Source: Thermoleophilia bacterium
Lineage (GTDB): Bacteria; Actinomycetota; Thermoleophilia; Gaiellales; Gaiellaceae
DNA length: 62,655 bases
Reading direction: 5' to 3'
Assembly: GCA_017882615.1 (NCBI GenBank)
Contig: JADGPD010000006.1
Coordinates: 1 to 62,655 of the forward strand
In this document: in pieces, positions 33,078 to 42,325 of the stretch
Position numbering within the stretch: the first letter of the stretch is position 1
How the letters are laid out: the number at the start of each line of letters is the position of its first letter
Notes under the pieces: model-generated
Database searches by the model: none
The model's input: only the letters and a program-made list of their open reading frames with translations
What the model was told of the DNA's origin: nothing
Program-made: the position numbers and the translations under genes

Positions 33078-34318
33078 CCGTGCCCAGCGAGATCAAGCTG
33101 CCGCGCCTGGGCCAGGGAATGGAATCCGGCGTAGTCACGAAATGGCTGAAGAGCGAGGGTCAGGCGGTCGCGAAGGGAGAGCCTCTCTACGAGCTCGAAA
33201 CCGACAAGGTCACGCAAGAGGTCGAGTCTCCGCTTTCGGGCGTGCTGCTCAGGATCGTTCTGGCCGAGGGAGAGGCTCCGGTCGGGACGACGATCGCCTA
33301 CGTCGGTGAGGAGGGCGAGCAGGTGCCCGAGACCGCCGCCCAGGCGACGCCTGTCGAACCTGAGCCCGAGCCTGGGCCTGAGCCCGAGACCAAATCGGAG
33401 CCTGCCTTCGAGCCCGCTGCGCTGCAATCCGCCGCGTCGCTCGACGGCGCCGAACCGGACGGGCGAACGAAGGCCTCTCCACTTGCGCGCCGGCTGGCGC
33501 GCGAGCGCGGTCTCGATTTGGCGGGGATGGCGGGAAGCGGCCCCGAGGGAAGGGTCGTCGCCGAGGACGTGAAGCGCGCCGCGTCCGCGATGGCTGCTCC
33601 TTCGCCCCCTGCGGTCGGCGCGGCCGGGGCGCCGGGGCAGGTCGAGCGAATCCCGCTGACGAATATCCGCCGCACAATCGCGCGCCGTCTCACCGAGGCC
33701 TGGCAGGCGCCGGCTTTCCAGCTCACCAGCTCGGCCGACATGAGCGAGGTGCTGGAGATGCGAGCGCGCCTGCGCGAGCGGGCCGAGCCCGGTGAGCGGC
33801 CTGCGAGCGTCGCCGACTTCCTGACCAGGGCCTGCGCACAGGCTCTCATTCGCTACCCGGGCGTAAATGCGCTCTGGCTGGCGAACGCGATCGAGATCCA
33901 TCACTCCGTGGACATCGGAATCGCCACGGCGACCGATCGCGGGCTGATCGTGCCCGTGTTGCGCGGCTGTGAGCGGAGGAGCCTGTCCGAGCTGGCCGAG
34001 GCCCGCAGAGATCTCGTTTCGCGCACACTCGACGGCACGATCGGTCTGGAGGAGCTCGAAGGAGGCACCTTCACCATCTCCAACCTGGGCACCTTCGACG
34101 TCGAGCAGTTCGTCGCGGTGCTAAACCCGCCCCAAGTCGCGATCATCGCCGCCGGCGCGATCATCGAGCGACCGATAGCGCGCGCGGGCGAGGTCGCGAT
34201 CGCGCCAGTTCTCACTCTCACGCTCACCTGCGATCATCGCGCCGTCGACGGCTCGGTCGCGGCGGAGTTCCTGGCCGCGGTCAAGGGCTTTCTGGAAGAG
34301 CCGGGGCTGATGCTCTGA
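33074..34318 (+). CDS. Dihydrolipoamide acyltransferase (E2 component)
   Basis: 414 aa from GTG 33074 (GTGA overlap; GTG 33080 is an alternative). Order: one lipoyl domain (Lys in LETDKVTQEV), Glu/Pro-rich linker, peripheral-subunit-binding domain (ASPLARRLARERGLDLAGMA), and catalytic chloramphenicol-acetyltransferase-like domain with TCDHRAVDG. Core of the multienzyme complex; lipoyl-Lys swings between E1, E2 and the E3 of 35483. A single lipoyl domain and the linker are as in AcoC or bacterial PDH E2. No lipoylation enzymes are nearby. Confidence 0.93.
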   Translation: MTVPSEIKLPRLGQGMESGVVTKWLKSEGQAVAKGEPLYELETDKVTQEVESPLSGVLLRIVLAEGEAPVGTTIAYVGEEGEQVPETAAQATPVEPEPEPGPEPETKSEPAFEPAALQSAASLDGAEPDGRTKASPLARRLARERGLDLAGMAGSGPEGRVVAEDVKRAASAMAAPSPPAVGAAGAPGQVERIPLTNIRRTIARRLTEAWQAPAFQLTSSADMSEVLEMRARLRERAEPGERPASVADFLTRACAQALIRYPGVNALWLANAIEIHHSVDIGIATATDRGLIVPVLRGCERRSLSELAEARRDLVSRTLDGTIGLEELEGGTFTISNLGTFDVEQFVAVLNPPQVAIIAAGAIIERPIARAGEVAIAPVLTLTLTCDHRAVDGSVAAEFLAAVKGFLEEPGLML

Positions 34319-34677
34319 TGCCGGAGCGAATGCCCGAGAATGGCGTCAAGGTCTGGTACCGAGTGCGCGATCTGGCCGCGGCTCGCCTCTTCTACGTCGA
34401 TCTGCTCGGGTTCGAGGAGACCTACCACGATGCCGAGGGGTGCTGGGCACGGCTAAGGAACGGATCGATGGAGATCGGCCTGACCGAGGGCGCTCCCGAA
34501 GAGGGAGGAGTGGCTGTGATCGACGCCGCCGACGTCAAGGCCGAGGCCGAGCGGTTACGCGCTTCCGGAGTCGAGGTCGGCACCGTGCTCGAGCTACACG
34601 GGAAGATCAGGCTGCTCGACGTCTTCGATCCAGACGGCAACCGCATCCAGCTCGTCGAATCACTCGCCGGGAGTTAG
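34318..34677 (+). CDS. VOC superfamily (glyoxalase-fold) protein
   Basis: 119 aa, start ATG overlaps the E2 stop as TGATG. Two beta-alpha-beta-beta-beta units: VKVWYRVRDLAAARLFYVDLLGFEETY and VFDPDGNRIQLVE, the VOC strand-end motif. Metal ligands are partly visible (Glu in the C-terminal NRIQLVES). It is the last gene of the E1-E2 operon, so may modify or detoxify a metabolite of that pathway, but this is inferred from context. It ends 4 bp into the convergent amidotransferase gene. Confidence 0.8.
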   Translation: MPERMPENGVKVWYRVRDLAAARLFYVDLLGFEETYHDAEGCWARLRNGSMEIGLTEGAPEEGGVAVIDAADVKAEAERLRASGVEVGTVLELHGKIRLLDVFDPDGNRIQLVESLAGS

Positions 34678-35378
34678 ATCGTCGCCAGCCAGCGCTCGAA
34701 CAGGGTGCGCGCAAGCGCTCGGATCGACGATTCGCTCGCGGCCAGCTCGGCGAGCATCTTCTCCGCTGTGCCGGGACCGCTCAGCCGTTCCAGCGATTCG
34801 GCATAGGCGGGCACCTCCAGCCACTCGCTCACGAGCTCGGTCGAGACCTCGAGATGGCACTGCAGGCCGTAGGCGCGACGACCGGCGCGAAAGATCTGAT
34901 TCGGGTAGGCCTGCGAGGAGGCCAGGAGGGTCGCGCCGGAGGGCAGGTCGAAGGTGCAACTGTGCCAGTGGAAGGCGGGCAACGTCTCGGGCAGCCCGGT
35001 CGTGACCGGTTCGGCGCCGGCAGAAGGGGTCAGAACTATCGGGAGAACGCCGATCTCGGGCGCCGCCCCGGTGTAGACGCGGGCCCCGAGCGCGTCGGCG
35101 AGGAGTTGCGCGCCAAGGCACACGCCCCAAAACGGCTTTCCTTCCGAAACGAGCTCGGCGATCGCGCGCTTCTCGCCGGCGAGCCAGGGGTGGCGATCCT
35201 CCTCGAAGGTGTCCATCGGCCCGCCCATCGCGACGAGCGCATCGAAGTCGCGCCAGTCGGGAAGCGCTTCGCCTTCGTCGAGCTCGACGCGGACCAGCTC
35301 GGCGCCCAGCCCACGCAACACGTCCTCGTACTCGCCGGGCGGTTCGCAGGCGATGTGCTGAAGCACGAGGATGCGCAT
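34674..35378 (-). CDS. Class I glutamine amidotransferase (GMP-synthase-like)
   Basis: 234 aa from ATG 35378 (ATG 35405 with TAACTT upstream is an alternative). The GATase motif is complete: nucleophile Cys in FWGVCLGAQLLADALG, His in AFHWHSCTFDLP with the Glu later, and MGGPMDTFEEDRHPW. Stand-alone GATase of the YebB/GuaA-like family, releasing ammonia from glutamine or transferring it to an unknown acceptor. Convergent with the VOC gene, divergent from lpdA; probably independent of the dehydrogenase operon. Confidence 0.88.
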   Translation of the reverse strand: MRILVLQHIACEPPGEYEDVLRGLGAELVRVELDEGEALPDWRDFDALVAMGGPMDTFEEDRHPWLAGEKRAIAELVSEGKPFWGVCLGAQLLADALGARVYTGAAPEIGVLPIVLTPSAGAEPVTTGLPETLPAFHWHSCTFDLPSGATLLASSQAYPNQIFRAGRRAYGLQCHLEVSTELVSEWLEVPAYAESLERLSGPGTAEKMLAELAASESSIRALARTLFERWLATI

Positions 35379-35444
35379 CTCTCGCTTTTTCCGGTCGCTC
35401 GGCATCGGTCTCAAAGTTATCGGCCGCGCCAGCTTCGCCGCGGT

Positions 35445-35450
35445 TAGGAT
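35445..35450 (+). promoter_or_regulatory. -10-like hexamer TAGGAT before lpdA
   Basis: TAGGAT is 32 nt before the lpdA ATG, with a Shine-Dalgarno AAGGAAGG between, so this is an ordinary leadered promoter in contrast to most others here. Confidence 0.35.
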
Positions 35451-35482
35451 CGAAGGGTTAGCGAGCAGAAGGAAGGACTGCC

Positions 35483-36880
35483 ATGGAATGTGACGTCGCC
35501 GTCCTTGGAGGCGGACCGGGCGGCTACCCGGCCGCGATCCGTGCCGCACAGCTCGGCGCGAAGGTCGTCTGCGTCGAGAGCGACGCGGCGCTCGGCGGGG
35601 TTTGCCTGCGCGTGGGCTGCATTCCCACCAAGACCTGGGTCGCGACGGCGCGCGCGATCAAGGAGATCGAGGAGAGCTACGAGAACCTCGGTATCCGCAT
35701 CAGCGAAGCCAGTCTCGACTTCGTGCAGGCCAACGCCTGGAAGTCGAGCACGGTCGAGCGGATGACGAGCGGTGTTGCGACGCTCTTCAAAGCAAACGGA
35801 GTCGAGCGCGTAAAGGGCTTCGGCCGCTTCACGGATCCGCACACGATCGCCGTCGAAGGCGGCGAGGAGATCTCGTTCAAAAGCGCGATCGTGGCCAGCG
35901 GCTCGCACCCGGTCGTTCCTCCCATCCCAGGCATCGATTCCGCGCTCTGCGTCGATTCGACCGGCCTGCTCGCGCAGACAGAGGTTCCGCCGCGCCTGCT
36001 CATCCTCGGCGGCGGCGTGATCGGTTGCGAGTTCGCTTCCATCTTTGCCCGCTTTGGCTCCAAAGTGACGATCGTCGAGCTGCTCGATCGCCTGCTTCCG
36101 ATGGAGGACGAGGACGTCTCCACGGAACTGGCGAAGAGCTTTCGCCGCCGCGGCATCGAGCTGCGGCTCGCTACGGCCTGCAGCAAGGTCGAGGAGTCGG
36201 GCGGAGCGCTCCGCGTCCAGCTCGCGGGCGACGAGACGATCGAAACCGACCTGATGCTCGTCTCGGTCGGGCGGGCGCCGAGCGTCGAGGGCATCGGGCT
36301 GGAAGCGGCCGGGGTTTCCTTCGATCCGAAGCGCGGCATCCAGACCGACGAGAAGCGGCGCACGAATGTCGCTCACATCTACGCCGCTGGGGACGTGGCG
36401 GGGCACTGGCAACTAGCGCACACGGCCTTCTACGAGGCCGAGATCGCCGCCGAGAACGCGACCGGGCACGAGGCCGTTGTCGGCGAGCGAACCGTCCCGC
36501 GCCCGATCTACAGCGAGCCCGAAATCGCCGCGGTGGGCTTGACGGAGGCCGAGGCGCGCGAGCGTCACGGCGACGAGGTCGTAACCGGTCGTTTCCCCTG
36601 GGCGGCAAATGGACGCGCAGTGATGCAGGGCGACACGACAGGCTGGGTGAAGACCATTCACGAGAGCCGCTACGGCGAGCTGCTGGGCCTGGTAGTCGTG
36701 GGAGCGCACGCGACGGAGCTGGTCGAGGTCGGGCGGGTCGCTATCGACGCCGAGTCGACGATCGAGACCCTCTCGCTGGGAATGACGGCGCATCCGACTC
36801 TGAGCGAGGCGATAAAAGAGGCCGGCCTTGTCGCTCTTGGGCGGCCCGTGCACGTGGCGAGCAAACGGAAGGCTCGCTGA
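35483..36880 (+). CDS. lpdA: Dihydrolipoamide dehydrogenase (E3)
   Basis: 465 aa. FAD-binding GGGPGGYPAAIRAAQLGAK, redox-active disulfide in GGVCLRVGCIPTKTW, NAD-binding GGGVIGCEFASIFARFGSK, and the catalytic C-terminal AHPTLSEAIKEA. It reoxidises the lipoyl group of the E2 at 33074 and makes NADH. One strand-switch (the GATase) separates it from E1-E2, so it has its own promoter. AAGGAAGG precedes ATG 35483 by 7-9 nt. Confidence 0.95.
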   Translation: MECDVAVLGGGPGGYPAAIRAAQLGAKVVCVESDAALGGVCLRVGCIPTKTWVATARAIKEIEESYENLGIRISEASLDFVQANAWKSSTVERMTSGVATLFKANGVERVKGFGRFTDPHTIAVEGGEEISFKSAIVASGSHPVVPPIPGIDSALCVDSTGLLAQTEVPPRLLILGGGVIGCEFASIFARFGSKVTIVELLDRLLPMEDEDVSTELAKSFRRRGIELRLATACSKVEESGGALRVQLAGDETIETDLMLVSVGRAPSVEGIGLEAAGVSFDPKRGIQTDEKRRTNVAHIYAAGDVAGHWQLAHTAFYEAEIAAENATGHEAVVGERTVPRPIYSEPEIAAVGLTEAEARERHGDEVVTGRFPWAANGRAVMQGDTTGWVKTIHESRYGELLGLVVVGAHATELVEVGRVAIDAESTIETLSLGMTAHPTLSEAIKEAGLVALGRPVHVASKRKAR

Positions 36881-36973
36881 GGAACTCGGCCCTCACGTCC
36901 GCATGGCGACGGAGATCTCATATTTGGTTCCGGCCGCGTGTTTTTGAGAGCGGCAAAGCTCGTTCGCAGCCGA

Positions 36974-36979
36974 TAGGGT
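36974..36979 (+). promoter_or_regulatory. -10-like hexamer TAGGGT, leaderless promoter of hisC-like gene
   Basis: TAGGGT is followed by exactly 6 nt and then ATG 36986, with no Shine-Dalgarno sequence. Confidence 0.4.
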
Positions 36980-36985
36980 ACGGGC

Positions 36986-38137
36986 ATGCGCAGAGGCTCC
37001 CGATCCCGCACTGTCAGGCCGCTTGTCCGAGCTGCCCTGGAATCGATAGAGCCCTACGAAGCGGGCAAGCCGATCGAGGAGGTCGAGCGCGAGCGGGGCG
37101 TGAGCCGCGTCGTGAAGCTGGCCTCCAACGAGGGACCGTTCGGCCCTTTCCCGATTGCTCGCCAAGTGCTGGCGACCCAGTCCTACGAGCTCAACCGCTA
37201 TCCCGACTCGGGCGCCTATCAGTTGCGCACGGTGCTGGCCGAGCGCCTCGGCGTTGACTTCGACGAGATCGCGCACGGAGCAGGCGCCGACGGTCTGATC
37301 AGCCATCTCTCGCTGGCGTTGCTCGAGCCCGGCGACGACGTGGTTTTCGGCTGGCCTTCCTTCACGAGCTACATGCTCAGCACGATGAAGATGGGCGCCA
37401 CTCCCAAGCCGGTGCCGCTTCGAGACCACCGCTACGACCTCGAGGCGATGCTCGCGCAGGTCGGTCCGCGAACGAAGATCGTCTACATCTGCACCCCGAA
37501 CAATCCAACCGGGACGATGACCGGTCGCGAGGAGCTGGACGCCTACTTCGAGCGCGTTCCCGGGCACGTACTGACGGTCGTCGATCAGGCTTACTTCGAG
37601 TACATCGAGGAGCCCGACTATCCCGACGCGATCGAGGAGTACTTCAAGCGAGGCAAGCGCGTCGCCACGCTTCGATCCTTCTCCAAGATCTACGGATTGG
37701 CCGGCCTTCGGGTGGGCTACGCGGTCGCGTCGAAGGAGATCTGCGCCGCGATTGCCAAGGTGCGGCCGGCTTTCGACGTATCTTCGACCGCCCAGGTTGG
37801 AGCGATCGCCAGCCTGACCGGTGACGACGCCGAGGCCGAGCTCGAGCGCAGGCGCTCCTACAACACGGTCGCGGTCGCCGAGCTCGGACGCATTCTCAGA
37901 GCCTTCGGACTGGAGACCGTCGGTCCGGCGGTAGCGAACTTCCTGTACGTCGATCTCGGCTTGGACAGCCGCCCGTTCTTCGAGCAGCTGCTCGCGCAGG
38001 GTGTAGTCGTTCGGCCGCTACACAGTTTCGGCGCGCCGACGGCGATTCGAGTCACCGCCGGCACCGCCGAAGAGCACGCGCTTCTGCGCCAGGCGCTGCA
38101 GGCCGTGAGGCCTGGCGGACACAGCCTCGCGGGCTAG
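36986..38137 (+). CDS. hisC: Histidinol-phosphate / aromatic aminotransferase (HisC type)
   Basis: 383 aa. Fold type I PLP enzyme: KLASNEGPFGPFP start, CTPNNPTGTMT, and PLP-Lys in LRSFSKIYGLAGLRVGY, the HisC-specific pattern. It may act in histidine synthesis or transaminate aromatic amino acids; no other his genes lie here, so the substrate is open. Monocistronic after lpdA by 105 bp, with its own leaderless start. Confidence 0.9.
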   Translation: MRRGSRSRTVRPLVRAALESIEPYEAGKPIEEVERERGVSRVVKLASNEGPFGPFPIARQVLATQSYELNRYPDSGAYQLRTVLAERLGVDFDEIAHGAGADGLISHLSLALLEPGDDVVFGWPSFTSYMLSTMKMGATPKPVPLRDHRYDLEAMLAQVGPRTKIVYICTPNNPTGTMTGREELDAYFERVPGHVLTVVDQAYFEYIEEPDYPDAIEEYFKRGKRVATLRSFSKIYGLAGLRVGYAVASKEICAAIAKVRPAFDVSSTAQVGAIASLTGDDAEAELERRRSYNTVAVAELGRILRAFGLETVGPAVANFLYVDLGLDSRPFFEQLLAQGVVVRPLHSFGAPTAIRVTAGTAEEHALLRQALQAVRPGGHSLAG

Positions 38138-38438
38138 GCACCGCAAAGGCGGCCGCCCGGCGGACGCAGACCCGTCGCCCGAAGACGCCAGAAGGGCAGG
38201 CCGTGGCCTCGGCGCGGGACTCTGCGACGACGGAGGATCGAGGAATGACAATCGTCGTTTCTTGATGTCGGCTTCAAGACAGTAGAATCCCCCTTATCCA
38301 CGGCTTAACCGGTGGCCGTGGGGAGGTGTTGAGCCGGTACCGCTTCGAAGATCGCGTGAAAAAAGCTAAGAGCCCGAAGTTCTCTGTAGCGTCTGCGGCG
38401 AATGCCGTGGGCATCGCCGGGCGGCAAGGCGGGGTGAC
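38138..38438. other. 301-bp gap with weak hairpin, no gene seen
   Basis: CCACGG and CCGTGG (about 38298-38320) can pair around a CTTAACCGGTGG loop. A 38-codon GTG/TTG frame (38326-38442) overlaps the next start but has no credible ribosome-binding spacing. It probably holds the promoter of the oligopeptide ABC operon. Confidence 0.5.
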
Positions 38439-39425
38439 GTGACATCGCCCGAAATGATCGAGCGCGGCGACAACCTCGTCGACGAGATCAGCGCTCCAGA
38501 CCTCTCGGAGATCGTCGGGCGAGGGCCGTGGGAGCTGTTCTGGATGCGCTTCCGCGAAGACAAGGTCGCGCTCGTCTCTTTCGGCGTCATCGTCGCGATC
38601 GTTCTTGTCGCGATTTTCGCTCCCTTTATCGTCGACGTGCTCGGTCACCCACCGAATGCGCAGTACCCGAATACGCTCAACGACGTCGGCACGCCGGTCA
38701 CCGGCCCTTCGGCGGACTTCCTGTTCGGGGTCGACAAGGTCGGCGAGGACGTCTTCTCGCGCGTGGTCTACGGAGCGCGCGTCTCGCTGGAGGTGGCGCT
38801 GTTCTCCACCGCCATCGCGGTCTTCGTCGGAGTCATCGCGGGCATGGTCGCCGGTTTCTATCGAGGGCTGGCCGACACGCTCATCTCGCGTTTCATCGAC
38901 GTGATGCTGGCCTTCCCCGTGCTCCTACTGGCAATGGGCGTCGCCTCAGCCTGCGCAATCGGGAACGGCTGCCTGAACGGATTGATCAAACCGGGGGTGC
39001 CGACGGTCGTCGCGGTGATCGCCATCATCAACTGGACCTACATCGGCCGCATCATTCGCGGTCAGGTCTTGTCGCTTCGCGAGAAAGAGTTCGTAGAGGC
39101 GGCGCGCGCGAGTGGTGCGGGCGACGTGTCGATCCTGTTCCGCGAGATTCTGCCCAACCTCGTTGCGCCGATCGTCGTCTACACAACGCTTGTGATTCCG
39201 CAGAACATCTTGCTCGAAGCGGCGCTCTCCTATCTGGGAGTGGGCGTCGGCGTGCAGCAGGCGAGTTGGGGACAGATGATCTCCGACTCGACGCAGTACT
39301 TCAACATCGCTTGGTGGTACTTCACCTTCCCTGGCGCCGCGCTCTTGATCACGGTGCTTGCTTTCAACCTTCTCGGGGACGGCATTCGCGACGCGCTCGA
39401 TCCGAGGACGGTGGAAGTGACATGA
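38439..39425 (+). CDS. Oligopeptide ABC transporter permease (DppC/OppC type)
   Basis: 328 aa, GTG start 38439. N-terminal soluble part (MTSPEMIERGDNLVDEISAP), then six membrane helices; family pattern: FLFGVDKVGEDVFSRVVYGA and the EAA motif EFVEAARASGAGDVSILFRE. Together with the DppB-type permease it makes the transmembrane channel for peptides. It is first in an operon ordered permease C, binding protein, permease B, ATPase D, ATPase F, an unusual order (more usually A-B-C-D-F). The next gene follows after 25 bp. Confidence 0.93.
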   Translation: MTSPEMIERGDNLVDEISAPDLSEIVGRGPWELFWMRFREDKVALVSFGVIVAIVLVAIFAPFIVDVLGHPPNAQYPNTLNDVGTPVTGPSADFLFGVDKVGEDVFSRVVYGARVSLEVALFSTAIAVFVGVIAGMVAGFYRGLADTLISRFIDVMLAFPVLLLAMGVASACAIGNGCLNGLIKPGVPTVVAVIAIINWTYIGRIIRGQVLSLREKEFVEAARASGAGDVSILFREILPNLVAPIVVYTTLVIPQNILLEAALSYLGVGVGVQQASWGQMISDSTQYFNIAWWYFTFPGAALLITVLAFNLLGDGIRDALDPRTVEVT

Positions 39426-39450
39426 AAAACAACCCGCAAGGAGGAATCGA

Positions 39451-41217
39451 ATGAACGGTTGCAGTAACCAGTCTCGCCGCCGTTTCGGGCGGCTGCGTGC
39501 TGGTTCGCTCGGCGTCGTCACGGTGCTCTTGTTAGGCGCTCTGGCGTTCACCGTTACCGGCTGTGGGACGAAAGCGAAGAACACGATTACCGTTCTTTCG
39601 GCCGGCGATGTCGACTATCTGGATCCAGGCCTCGCCTTCTACCAGTTCTCGTACGAGGTCATCTATCCGGTAGATCGACCCCTGATCAGTTACAAGGCCG
39701 GCAGTACGGACTACCAACCGGATATGGCGGCTAGCTTGCCGACCGTCTCCGACGGTGGCAAGACTTACACCGTTCATCTCAGGACGGGAGTCAAGTTCGC
39801 TCCTCCGGTGAATCGCGAGGTGACGTCAGCCGACGTGAAGTACGCGATCGAACGCGGGTTTGCGCAAAGCGTTCCAAACTCGTATTCGGGTGTGTATTTC
39901 GGGACGCTCGTTGGAGTTCCGAAGACGTCTCCGGCGACGCCCAAGGGACTCGACATCCCGGGAATCGAGACCCCCGACAAGTCCACGATCGTGTTCAAGC
40001 TGACCAAGCCTTCGGGCGTTTTCGTCGGCGCTCTCTCGCTGCCCCTGACGGCGCCGGTGCCCGAGGAGTACGCGAGCAAGTTCGACAACAAGAAGCAGTC
40101 CGACTACGGCTTCCATCAGATCGCCACCGGTCCTTACATGATCAAGGCCAACAAGGCCGGAACGATCACCGGTGTGGGTTACGTGGCGAAGCAGAAGATC
40201 ACTCTCGTTCGAAACCCGAACTGGTCTTCCAAGACCGACTTCCGCCCGGCGAAGGCCGACGAGGTCATCTTCTCGGAAGGCTTCCAGGACTCGACCGTAT
40301 TGGCCAAGAAGATCCTGGCAGGTACGGGCGACGTGAACGGCGATACGCCGATTCCGGCAACCGAGATGCAGTCGATCAAGGCCAACGCGAGCCAGAAGAA
40401 GCAGCTCTTCTTCACGCCCGTGTCGGGAACTCGCTTCATCCCGCTGAACATGTCCAAGCCACCGTTTAACAACATCGACGTGCGTAAAGCAGTGGCTTAC
40501 GTCCTGGATCGGGACGCCATGCGAAAGACTCGCGGCGGCGTTCTGTCCGGGAAGATCGCGACCCACTTCATCGATCCAGGCTTCGGTACGCATGGCTTCG
40601 ACCAGTCCGGTGGATTCGGCTTCAATCCGTTCCCATCTCCTGGTTTCAAGGGCGATGTGGCCAAGGCCAAGGCCGAGATGAAGAAGGCCGGCTTCCCGTC
40701 CGGTATGTACACGGGGCCGACGCTCACCATGGTGGCGGACAACGTGCCGCCGGGATCCGATACGGCCAAGGTGGTCATCAACAGCCTCGGCAAGATCGGC
40801 TTCAAGGTGAATCTGATCGCACAGGCTCACGCCACGATGTACACGGACTTCTGCAACGTGCCGAAGGTCGAGCCGAACATCTGTCCGAACGTTGGTTGGC
40901 AAGCTGACTTCGCCGAGCCGCAGACCCTGCTCGACGCGACCTTCGACGGGACAGCGATCATTCCGAGGAACAACTCCAACTGGCCGCAGTTGAACGATCC
41001 GGCCATCAATGCAGCAATGGTCAAGGCGGAAGTGATCGTCGATCCGCTCAAGCGCTATCAAGCTTGGGGCCAGATCGACAAGATGATCACCGAGACCGCG
41101 GCGGCTGTTCCGTGGCTGTGGGAGGACTGGCCGACTCTCTTCTCGTCACGAGTTGACCCCGCCCTCCAGCTCTGGAACGGCGGATCTCCTGACGTGGCCT
41201 TCATGTCAGTGAAGTAA
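39451..41217 (+). CDS. Oligopeptide ABC transporter substrate-binding lipoprotein (family 5)
   Basis: 588 aa with a perfect AAGGAGGAATCGA before the ATG. Lipobox TVTGC at Cys about 37. SBP_bac_5 pattern: DYLDPGLAFYQFSYEVIYPV, the family start VISYKAGSTDYQPDMAAS, GPYMIKANKAGTIT, and IDVRKAVAYVLDRDA and NVGWQADFAEPQTLLDATF. It should bind peptides or other ligands in the extracytoplasmic space and present them to the permeases. The strong ribosome-binding site and the hairpin downstream fit a binding protein made in excess of the permease. Large, extended C-terminal lobe as in OppA. Confidence 0.93.
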   Translation: MNGCSNQSRRRFGRLRAGSLGVVTVLLLGALAFTVTGCGTKAKNTITVLSAGDVDYLDPGLAFYQFSYEVIYPVDRPLISYKAGSTDYQPDMAASLPTVSDGGKTYTVHLRTGVKFAPPVNREVTSADVKYAIERGFAQSVPNSYSGVYFGTLVGVPKTSPATPKGLDIPGIETPDKSTIVFKLTKPSGVFVGALSLPLTAPVPEEYASKFDNKKQSDYGFHQIATGPYMIKANKAGTITGVGYVAKQKITLVRNPNWSSKTDFRPAKADEVIFSEGFQDSTVLAKKILAGTGDVNGDTPIPATEMQSIKANASQKKQLFFTPVSGTRFIPLNMSKPPFNNIDVRKAVAYVLDRDAMRKTRGGVLSGKIATHFIDPGFGTHGFDQSGGFGFNPFPSPGFKGDVAKAKAEMKKAGFPSGMYTGPTLTMVADNVPPGSDTAKVVINSLGKIGFKVNLIAQAHATMYTDFCNVPKVEPNICPNVGWQADFAEPQTLLDATFDGTAIIPRNNSNWPQLNDPAINAAMVKAEVIVDPLKRYQAWGQIDKMITETAAAVPWLWEDWPTLFSSRVDPALQLWNGGSPDVAFMSVK

Positions 41218-41258
41218 GTCGAAGTTGTCGCAGCCGATCAACAACGAAGCAACGAACA

Positions 41259-41283
41259 CCCCCCGGCCGAGCAGGCCGGGGGG
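41259..41283 (+). terminator. GC-rich hairpin between binding protein and permease genes
   Basis: Perfect 10-bp stem CCCCCCGGCC with GGCCGGGGGG, loop GAGCA, starting 42 nt after the SBP stop. No T-run follows, so it may stabilise upstream mRNA or partially attenuate rather than fully terminate. Confidence 0.6.
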
Positions 41284-41344
41284 CGGGCTGCGCTCGTCGG
41301 TCGCCGGCTATGCGCGGACGACAAAGGGCGTGCTCTTCTCGTCG

Positions 41345-42304
41345 ATGTTCCGCTACATCGTGCGCCGGCTCATCTGGGGCGTTCTGATGCTCCTCGTCGT
41401 CAGCGCACTCACCTTCGTCATCTTCTATCTGCTGCCGGCGGGCGACCCGGCCGCCATCAGGGCCGGGCGTTATGCGACTCCGGCGCGCATCGAGCAGATC
41501 AGGCATCAACTCGGCCTCGATCGCCCGGTCTACTACCAGTACTGGGTATACATGAAGGCCCTCGTCGTCCACTTCGATTTCGGCACCTCGTTCAAGACCA
41601 ACCTGCCCGTCAGGGGCGAGATCTTCCGGCGCCTGCCCGTTACCTTCTCGGTGGCGATCGGAGCCGTGATCATCTGGGTCGCGATCGGGATTCCCGTCGG
41701 CATCATCTCGGCCATCAAGAGCCGCTCGTGGCTCGACCGGGTGACGATGGGCGGATCGCTCGTCGCCATCTCGGCGCCCGTTTACTGGCTTGGCCTGATC
41801 GCACTTTTCCTCTTCTCCAAGGATGTCGGCGTCATCAAGGTGTTCGGCGGCTCGGGCAGCTACGTGCCCTTCTTCCAGGATCCAGCCGCATGGTTCTCGT
41901 CACTCATTCTTCCCTGGTTCGTCCTGGCGGCGGCCTTTACGGCGTTCTATGCGCGCATGGTGCGCGGGAACTTGATCGAGACGATGAACGAAGATTTCAT
42001 TCGCACGGCGCGTGCGAAGGGCCTGTCCGAACGGCGCGTTGTCTTCCGCCACGGCCTGCGCGCGGCACTGACACCGGTGGTGACGATGGCCGGGCTCGAT
42101 ATCGGCACGCTGCTCGGCGGCGCCGTCCTCACCGAGACGGTGTTCAACATCCCCGGCATCGGCCGGCTCGCATACGACTCGATCATCGGCTCCGACCTTC
42201 CGATGATTCAAGGCACGGTTCTGCTTGGCGCCTTCTTCATCATCAGCGCCAATCTGATCGTGGACGTCCTCTACGCCTTTCTCGACCCGCGCGTCCGCTA
42301 CTAA
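41345..42304 (+). CDS. Oligopeptide ABC transporter permease (DppB/OppB type)
   Basis: 319 aa from ATG 41345 (MFRYIVRRLIWGVLMLLVVS), matching the usual family start. A TTG 41225 in the same frame would add 40 residues encoded across the hairpin above and is thought unlikely; GTG 41330 is another option. Six membrane helices, EAA loop FIRTARAKGLSERRVVFRHG and LSTVFNIPGIGRL-type VFNIPGIGRLAYDS. Third gene of the operon. No Shine-Dalgarno sequence fits well, so the start remains open. Confidence 0.9.
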   Translation: MFRYIVRRLIWGVLMLLVVSALTFVIFYLLPAGDPAAIRAGRYATPARIEQIRHQLGLDRPVYYQYWVYMKALVVHFDFGTSFKTNLPVRGEIFRRLPVTFSVAIGAVIIWVAIGIPVGIISAIKSRSWLDRVTMGGSLVAISAPVYWLGLIALFLFSKDVGVIKVFGGSGSYVPFFQDPAAWFSSLILPWFVLAAAFTAFYARMVRGNLIETMNEDFIRTARAKGLSERRVVFRHGLRAALTPVVTMAGLDIGTLLGGAVLTETVFNIPGIGRLAYDSIIGSDLPMIQGTVLLGAFFIISANLIVDVLYAFLDPRVRY

Positions 42305-42325
42305 CGAAGAGCCAGGATCTCCGAG

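Noticed and set aside
38326-38442. 38-codon frame whose stop overlaps the permease GTG
   Set aside because: The GGAGG lies 0-2 nt from its start codon, too close, and composition is not distinctive.
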